Part shown: piece after piece, positions 1 to 5,952 of the stretch
Layout: each line of letters begins with the position of its first letter
Position numbering within the stretch: the stretch's first letter is position 1
NCBI GenBank assembly: GCA_026982585.1
Contig: JALSGW010000044.1
Span: forward strand, 1 to 5,952
Source: Alphaproteobacteria bacterium
GTDB lineage: Bacteria; Pseudomonadota; Alphaproteobacteria; Geminicoccales; Geminicoccaceae
DNA length: 5,952 nucleotides
Reading direction: 5' to 3'
Made by a program: the position numbers and the translations under genes
Notes under the pieces: model-generated
The model's database searches: none
Seen by the model: the letters and a program-made list of their open reading frames with translations, nothing else
What the model was told of the DNA's origin: nothing

Positions 1-496
1 GCCGGGCCTCGGCGCCGAGCGGCTTGCCCTCGGGATCGCGGTCCACCGCCAGGGTGCACAGCAGCCGCTGCAGCCGCTCCGCCAGCGCGAAGGTGGGATG
101 GGCGGTGAACACGAACCCGAAGTAGAGCCGCGACAGCCGTTCCTGGGCGGTCTTCGGATCGGCGTCGCCGAGCAGGCCGTCGAGCAGTGCTGCAAGGCGC
201 TCCCCGTTCGCCTCGGGATCGAGCTCGCCCAGATAGGAGGCCAGATTGCGGGCGCGCGCCTGGAACGCCTGGACGGTGAGCTCCTGCACCAGCGCCTCGA
301 TCTCCGACAGACCCCGCCGGCCGTCGCGCAGATCGCGGAACAGGGCCCATGCGGTGAGCTGCACCGGGCTCGTGAAGGGATGGTCGTCGGTCTCGCGCCG
401 ATGTCGATTCAAAAGCTCCAAGAGCGCTTCGCCGAGTGCGGGCGCGTCGGCCGCAGCTGGGCTCGGCGGTTGCGGTGGGGAGCGGCGGGCGTCCAT
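1..496 (-). CDS. Phosphoenolpyruvate carboxylase-like protein, N-terminal part (cut by window edge)
   Basis: An open minus-strand frame from the ATG at 494-496 to base 1 without a stop gives the first 165 residues of a longer protein. Residues 128-137 read FVFTAHPTFA. This resembles the conserved LVLTAHPTE motif of phosphoenolpyruvate carboxylase, whose histidine (H138 in the E. coli enzyme) is catalytic; here it would be H133, at nearly the same distance from the N-terminus. The helical stretch before it (LSEIEALVQELTVQAFQARA, residues 63-82) resembles the region preceding the motif in PEP carboxylases. If active, it would carboxylate PEP to oxaloacetate in the cytoplasm, replenishing the TCA cycle. 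The usual Glu after TAHPT is Phe here, so this is a divergent member and may not be a standard PEPC. The start lies 44 nt after the DUF815 stop, suggesting co-transcription. No good Shine-Dalgarno is visible, so the start is provisional. Most catalytic motifs lie outside the window. Confidence 0.6.
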   Translation of the reverse strand, partial: MDARRSPPQPPSPAAADAPALGEALLELLNRHRRETDDHPFTSPVQLTAWALFRDLRDGRRGLSEIEALVQELTVQAFQARARNLASYLGELDPEANGERLAALLDGLLGDADPKTAQERLSRLYFGFVFTAHPTFALAERLQRLLCTLAVDRDPEGKPLGAEAR

Positions 497-540
497 GGCC
501 AGGCAGGGTGCGCGCGGGCGGTGGGTTGGCCGCCGGCCGG

Positions 541-1404
541 TCAGCCGAGGGCGATCCGCACCCCCAGCCTTCCGGCCAGGTCCTGGATGAACTGCCAGGC
601 GATGCGGCCCGAGCGGCCGCCCCGCTCGCGGGCCCAGGCCAGCGCCTGGTCGCGCAGCGGCTCGCGGTCGATGGCGAGCCCGAAATGATCGGCGTAGCGC
701 TCCACCATGGCCAGATAATCCTCTTGGCTGCAGGGATGGAAGCCGAGCGAAAGGCCGAAGCGGTCGGAGAGCGAGATCTTCTCCTCCACCACCTCGCCGG
801 GGTGGAGGGCGGTGCGCTGTTCCTGTTCGATCGCCTCCCGGGGCAAAAGATGTCGGCGGTTGGAGGTGGCGTAGATGAGCACATTCTCGGGCCGGCCCTC
901 GAGACCCCCCTCGAGCAGGGCCTTGAGCGAACGGTAGTCCGTGCCGCGGGAATCGAAGCTGAGGTCGTCGCAGAACAAGAGGCAGCGCCGGTCGGTCCGG
1001 GCCAGGGCGTGGAGCAGGGGGCCGAGATGGCCGAGATCGTCCCGGTGGATCTCGATCAGCACCAGCGCACCGGGCCGCTCCGCCAGCACCTGGCCGTGGA
1101 CCGCCTTGACGAGGCTGCTCTTGCCCATGCCGCGGGCACCCCAAAGGAGTGCGTTGTTGGCCGGCAGACCTTGGGCGAAGCGGCGGGTGTTGGCGAGCAG
1201 GATCTCGGCCTGTCGGGAGATCCCGTGGAGCAGGTGCAGCGGCAGGCGGCTTATCCGCGACACGGGACGCAGCCCGCCCGCTCCGGGCTCGAAGACGAAG
1301 GCATCCGCCCCCTCGAGCGCGATCCGCTCGAGCGGGGGCGGAAAGGCGCGCTCGAGCGCGGCCGCGATGCGGGCAAGCGCGTGCGCGAGTTCGCTCGATG
1401 CCAT
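541..1404 (-). CDS. DUF815 family AAA+ ATPase
   Basis: This encodes a 287-residue ATPase of the DUF815 (COG2607) type. An N-terminal helical region (residues 1-80) precedes a P-loop GARGMGKS (89-96). The Walker B strand is CLLFCDDLSFD (141-151), with the Asp-Asp typical of this family rather than Asp-Glu. The signature around EGGLEGRPENVLIYATSNRR (165-184) contains the sensor-1 Asn (N182). SLSDRFGLSLGF (211-222) carries a likely arginine finger (R215), and GGRSGRIAWQF (262-272) fits a sensor-2/lid helix. No signal peptide or membrane segment is visible, so it is probably cytoplasmic. The family is widespread in proteobacteria, but its cellular substrate is, to my knowledge, not established. 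The frame stays open upstream to 2049, but that part is antisense to herA and low-complexity. ATG 1404 gives the expected family length. A GGGAGGAG stretch lies too far upstream (about 23 nt) to be an ideal ribosome site. The gene is divergent from the HerA-like gene and precedes the PEPC-like gene. Confidence 0.9.
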   Translation of the reverse strand: MASSELAHALARIAAALERAFPPPLERIALEGADAFVFEPGAGGLRPVSRISRLPLHLLHGISRQAEILLANTRRFAQGLPANNALLWGARGMGKSSLVKAVHGQVLAERPGALVLIEIHRDDLGHLGPLLHALARTDRRCLLFCDDLSFDSRGTDYRSLKALLEGGLEGRPENVLIYATSNRRHLLPREAIEQEQRTALHPGEVVEEKISLSDRFGLSLGFHPCSQEDYLAMVERYADHFGLAIDREPLRDQALAWARERGGRSGRIAWQFIQDLAGRLGVRIALG

Positions 1405-1452
1405 GGCCCGATCCCGCGCCGGTTCCGCTCCTCCCTTCTGCGCTTGGGCCGG

Positions 1453-1477
1453 TTTGTCAACGGCGGCCGTTAACGAA
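1453..1477. promoter_or_regulatory. Candidate back-to-back divergent promoter / operator (imperfect inverted repeat)
   Basis: The 121-bp gap between the divergent DUF815 and HerA-like genes contains an inverted repeat with 11-nt arms (1453-1463 and 1467-1477) and a CGG centre; 9 of 11 positions pair. Read outward, the arms are CCGTTGACAAA on minus and CCGTTAACGAA on plus. Each includes a -35-like box: a perfect TTGACA on minus (1460-1455) and TTAACG on plus (1470-1475, 4 of 6 to consensus). On plus, CATAGG (1494-1499) sits 18 nt downstream as a weak -10. On minus, no good -10 is seen at 16-18 nt spacing. Both would give leaders of roughly 20 nt. The symmetry may simply be two promoters back to back, or a dimeric regulator site. 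Base matches are seen directly; promoter activity is inferred. Confidence 0.35.
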
Positions 1478-1513
1478 GAGGCAACCCCGATCCCATAGGC
1501 TCGGCCCGGGGAC

Positions 1514-1518
1514 GGGAG
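1514..1518 (+). promoter_or_regulatory. Ribosome binding site of the HerA-like gene
   Basis: GGGAG lies 7 nt before the ATG at 1526. This is a well-spaced Shine-Dalgarno sequence and supports that ATG as the start. Confidence 0.6.
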
Positions 1519-1525
1519 CGAGCCC

Positions 1526-3094
1526 ATGGCGGGGACGTCGGTCGGGTCCGTGATGGCCGTCTCGGGTGCCGAGGTCACCTTTGCGCTGACCGCCCGGGGC
1601 GGCGAGGAGGCGCGTCTCGGCATCGGGGCCTTGGTGTGCATCGAGGTGCCGGGCGAGGCGACGCTGGCCGGGGTCGTGCACACCCTGCGCGGCGGACGGC
1701 GCGGGGAGGACATGTTCGTCGGCCAGCTGCAGCTGCTCGGGCGCTTCGCCGAGAGCGGTGCGGGGCTTCGCTTTCGCCGCGGGGTGGAGCATTTTCCCAC
1801 CCTCGGCGATACGGTGCGGCTCGCGCATCCCGAGGAGGAGCGGGCGGTATTCCGGCCCGATGGCGGGCTTGCGGTGGAGGTGGGCGCGATCAAGGGGCGG
1901 CCGCAGCTTCCCGCCTGCCTTGTGGTGGATTCCCTGCTCGGCAAGCATTTCGCCGTGCTGGGCAGCACCGGATGCGGCAAGTCGAGCGCCGTCGCGGTGC
2001 TGCTCGATTCCATCGTGGCCGCCTGCCCGCACGCCTCCATCCTCCTCATCGATCCCCACGACGAATATCCGAGCGCCTTCGGCGAGCGGGCGCTGGCCCT
2101 GGACGTGTCCCAAATCGAGCTGCCTTACTGGATGCTGACCCTGGACGAGCTGGCGGCGGTGCTGGCGCCCGGGGGCGACGCGCGCAGCTACGCCGAGCGG
2201 GCGATCCTCAAACAGGCGGTGTTGGAGGCGCGCCGGGCCAGCACCAGCGACCCCGAACTGGCCCTCGGGCTCACGGTCGACACCCCGGTACCCTATCGCC
2301 TGTCGCTGCTCGAGCGCCTGCTCGAGGAGGCCATGGGCTCCCTGGACAAGCCGGAGGGGACCGCACCCTACCGTCACCTCCTCGCCCGGCTCGCCGCGGT
2401 GCGCAACGATCCCCGCTTCCGCTTCCTGTTCTCCGGCATGGCGGTGCGCGACAATCTCGCCGCTCTGCTGGGACGCCTGTTGCGCCTGCCCGACGAGGGG
2501 CGTCCCATCACCGTGCTCGACATCTCCGGTGTGGCCTCCGAGGTGGTGGATGTGGTGGTGTCGGTGCTGTGCCGCATCGTCTTCGAATACGGTCTGTGGA
2601 GCGAGCGGGAGCATCGGCGGCCGGTGCTGTTGGTGTGCGAGGAGGCGCACCGTTATGTGCCCGACGATCCGCGCCTGGGCTTCGAGCCGTCGCGGCGCGC
2701 CATCGACCGGCTGGCCAAGGAGGGGCGCAAATACGGCGTCGCGCTGGGGCTCGTGAGCCAAAGGCCGGCGGAGCTCTCCACCTCCGCCATCTCCCAGTGC
2801 GGCACCATCATCGCCATGCGCATGAGCAACGAACGCGACCAGCGTTTCGTGGAGCGGGCGTTCCCCGACGGTTCGGAATGGATGCTGCGCATGCTGCCGG
2901 CGCTCGGCACCGGGGAGGCGCTGGTGGTGGGCCAGGGTGCGCCGGTGCCGATGGCGGTCCGCTTCCGCCATCTGCCCCCGGACAAGCGGCCGGCGAGCGC
3001 CACCCCGCCCTTCTCGCGCCTGTGGCAGGAGCCGCTTTTGGATCCCGGATGGCTCGCGCGCACCGTGGACCGCTGGCGCAGACAGCGGCGCTGA
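1526..3094 (+). CDS. HerA-like (DUF87) DNA-translocating ATPase
   Basis: This 522-residue protein has the layout of a HerA/FtsK-superfamily ATPase. An N-terminal beta-rich segment (about residues 1-115) fits a HAS-barrel. Next come LLGKHFAVLGSTGCGKSSAV with the P-loop GSTGCGKS (146-153), and SILLIDPHDEY (171-181), typical of HerA proteins. A helical insert spans about 205-320. Walker B is PVLLVCEEAHRYVP (366-379) with adjacent catalytic-type glutamates E372 and E373. GLVSQRPAELSTSAISQCG (408-426) corresponds to the sensor region, followed by the NERDQ stretch (435-439). There is no signal peptide or membrane helix. Archaeal HerA forms hexameric rings that move along DNA and resects ends with the nuclease NurA; some bacterial homologues work with SIR2 or other nuclease effectors in phage defence. 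Neither type of partner is visible within this window. The gene is divergent from DUF815 and 95 nt upstream of valS on the same strand. All key ATPase motifs are present, so it looks functional. The DNA role is inferred from the family. Confidence 0.88.
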   Translation: MAGTSVGSVMAVSGAEVTFALTARGGEEARLGIGALVCIEVPGEATLAGVVHTLRGGRRGEDMFVGQLQLLGRFAESGAGLRFRRGVEHFPTLGDTVRLAHPEEERAVFRPDGGLAVEVGAIKGRPQLPACLVVDSLLGKHFAVLGSTGCGKSSAVAVLLDSIVAACPHASILLIDPHDEYPSAFGERALALDVSQIELPYWMLTLDELAAVLAPGGDARSYAERAILKQAVLEARRASTSDPELALGLTVDTPVPYRLSLLERLLEEAMGSLDKPEGTAPYRHLLARLAAVRNDPRFRFLFSGMAVRDNLAALLGRLLRLPDEGRPITVLDISGVASEVVDVVVSVLCRIVFEYGLWSEREHRRPVLLVCEEAHRYVPDDPRLGFEPSRRAIDRLAKEGRKYGVALGLVSQRPAELSTSAISQCGTIIAMRMSNERDQRFVERAFPDGSEWMLRMLPALGTGEALVVGQGAPVPMAVRFRHLPPDKRPASATPPFSRLWQEPLLDPGWLARTVDRWRRQRR

Positions 3095-3151
3095 CCGCCA
3101 CGGCGGCGGCCGGCCGGCGCCTTGAGGGGGGAAGCGCTTTCGCCTAAACCC

Positions 3152-3172
3152 AGCCGCGGTGCGATCGCGGCT
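3152..3172 (+). other. Stem-loop just upstream of valS
   Basis: AGCCGCG (3152-3158) and CGCGGCT (3166-3172) pair perfectly as a 7-bp, mostly G-C stem around a GTGCGAT loop; a G-U pair could extend it. It ends 17 nt before the valS ATG. No T-run follows, so it is not a standard rho-independent terminator. It would lie in the valS leader if transcription enters from herA. A weak promoter-like pair, TTGAGG (3122-3127) and TAAACC (3145-3150) at 17-nt spacing, lies just before it; its start point would fall within the hairpin. The rest of the 95-nt gap is GC-rich with short self-complementary words and no clear signal. Confidence 0.35.
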
Positions 3173-3189
3173 TGGATGCGGATCCCGGC

Positions 3190-5835
<2,646 letters not shown>

Positions 5836-5867
5836 GAGGTGGCCCGCGCGGCGCCCACGGAACGGCG

Positions 5868-5875
5868 GGAGGGAG
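5868..5875 (+). promoter_or_regulatory. Strong ribosome binding site before a TTG start
   Basis: The purine run GGAGGGAG ends 4 nt before the TTG at 5880, and its first GGAG is 8 nt away. It lies in the gap after valS and supports translation starting at 5880. A separate AGGGG at 5890-5894 stands 4 nt before an ATG at 5899 in another frame, which encodes an implausible Arg/Trp-rich peptide. Confidence 0.45.
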
Positions 5876-5879
5876 AGCG

Positions 5880-5952
5880 TTGAGCGGACAGGGGACGCAT
5901 GCGGCTGCCGAGCGGCCGTTGCACCTGGTGGAGACGGCGCGCTTCCCCGCCT
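5880..5952 (+). CDS. Start of an unidentified protein (cut by right edge)
   Basis: A frame open to the window end begins at TTG 5880, 44 nt after the valS stop and behind a purine-rich ribosome site. Only about 24 residues are visible, including PLHLVETARFPA. The composition looks natural, unlike the overlapping frame from ATG 5899. The LVETARF stretch loosely resembles the N-terminal LIETMR-type segment of class IV aminotransferases such as aminodeoxychorismate lyase, but the fragment is too short to assign a function. With no terminator after valS and a short gap, co-transcription with valS is likely. A downstream start is also possible, for example at TTG 5919 or GTG 5928 in the same frame. 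Confidence 0.45.
   Translation, partial: MSGQGTHAAAERPLHLVETARFPA

Noticed and set aside
1312..1358. Three copies of CTCGAGCG within 47 bp (1312, 1327, 1351)
   Set aside because: They fall in the DUF815 coding sequence and are explained by repeated Leu-Glu codons (CTCGAG) with biased codon use, as in ALERA and PLERIALEGA. The same word recurs in other genes here.
98..1498. Plus-strand open frames at 98-688, 436-1473 and 941-1498
   Set aside because: They are antisense to the PEPC-like and DUF815 genes, whose family motifs are clear; the plus-strand translations look like nothing known.
1526..3094. Part of a phage-defence island
   Set aside because: HerA homologues occur in defence systems, but no effector, toxin, restriction or mobile gene is nearby, and valS is a core chromosomal gene. 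Base composition does not visibly change across the region.
3095..3130. Possible terminator after herA (CCGC-CACG-GCGG and the GCCGGCCGGC palindrome)
   Set aside because: The stems are only 4-5 bp or have no loop, and no T-run follows, so there is no support for rho-independent termination.
5836..5880. Possible terminator after valS (CCGCGCGG, GGCGCC words)
   Set aside because: They are short self-complementary words expected at this GC content, with no proper hairpin loop and no T-run.

Overview
This is a strongly GC-rich chromosomal window with tightly packed, housekeeping-like genes. It most likely comes from an alphaproteobacterium, possibly of the Rhodospirillales type. The best evidence is the valyl-tRNA synthetase, which carries stretches I associate with alphaproteobacterial ValS (HGDRS...EPFLTDQWYV, NIQPWCISRQLWWGHRIPAWYG, TGFDIIFFWVARMMMMG). 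A compact DUF815 ATPase and a divergent PEP-carboxylase-like protein fit this placement. It was made from remembered family features, not from a search.

Layout: The left quarter is on the minus strand. A DUF815 family AAA+ ATPase (541-1404) is followed after 44 nt by the first 165 codons of a phosphoenolpyruvate carboxylase-like protein that runs off the left edge (496 to 1). The two probably share a transcript. The rest is on the plus strand: a solitary HerA/DUF87-type ATPase (1526-3094), a complete valS (3190-5835), and a partial reading frame of unknown function that begins at a TTG codon (5880) behind a strong Shine-Dalgarno sequence and runs off the right edge.

The minus- and plus-strand blocks diverge from a 121-bp intergenic region (1405-1525). 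It holds two similar, oppositely facing -35-like boxes (TTGACA on minus, TTAACG on plus) that together form an imperfect inverted repeat. A second gap, 95 nt between herA and valS, contains a GC-rich stem-loop that ends 17 nt before the chosen valS ATG. I found no rho-independent terminator, tRNA, rRNA, CRISPR array, insertion sequence or attachment site. No stretch over 300 bp lacks a gene.

Functionally the genes do not form one obvious pathway: ValS charges tRNA-Val, HerA-like proteins are hexameric DNA-translocating ATPases, DUF815 proteins are uncharacterised AAA+ ATPases, and PEP carboxylase feeds oxaloacetate to the TCA cycle. I see no convincing new defence or mobile system. The items most worth a second look are the HerA homologue without a visible nuclease partner, its shared promoter region with the DUF815 gene, and the altered TAHPT(F) motif in the PEP-carboxylase-like protein.
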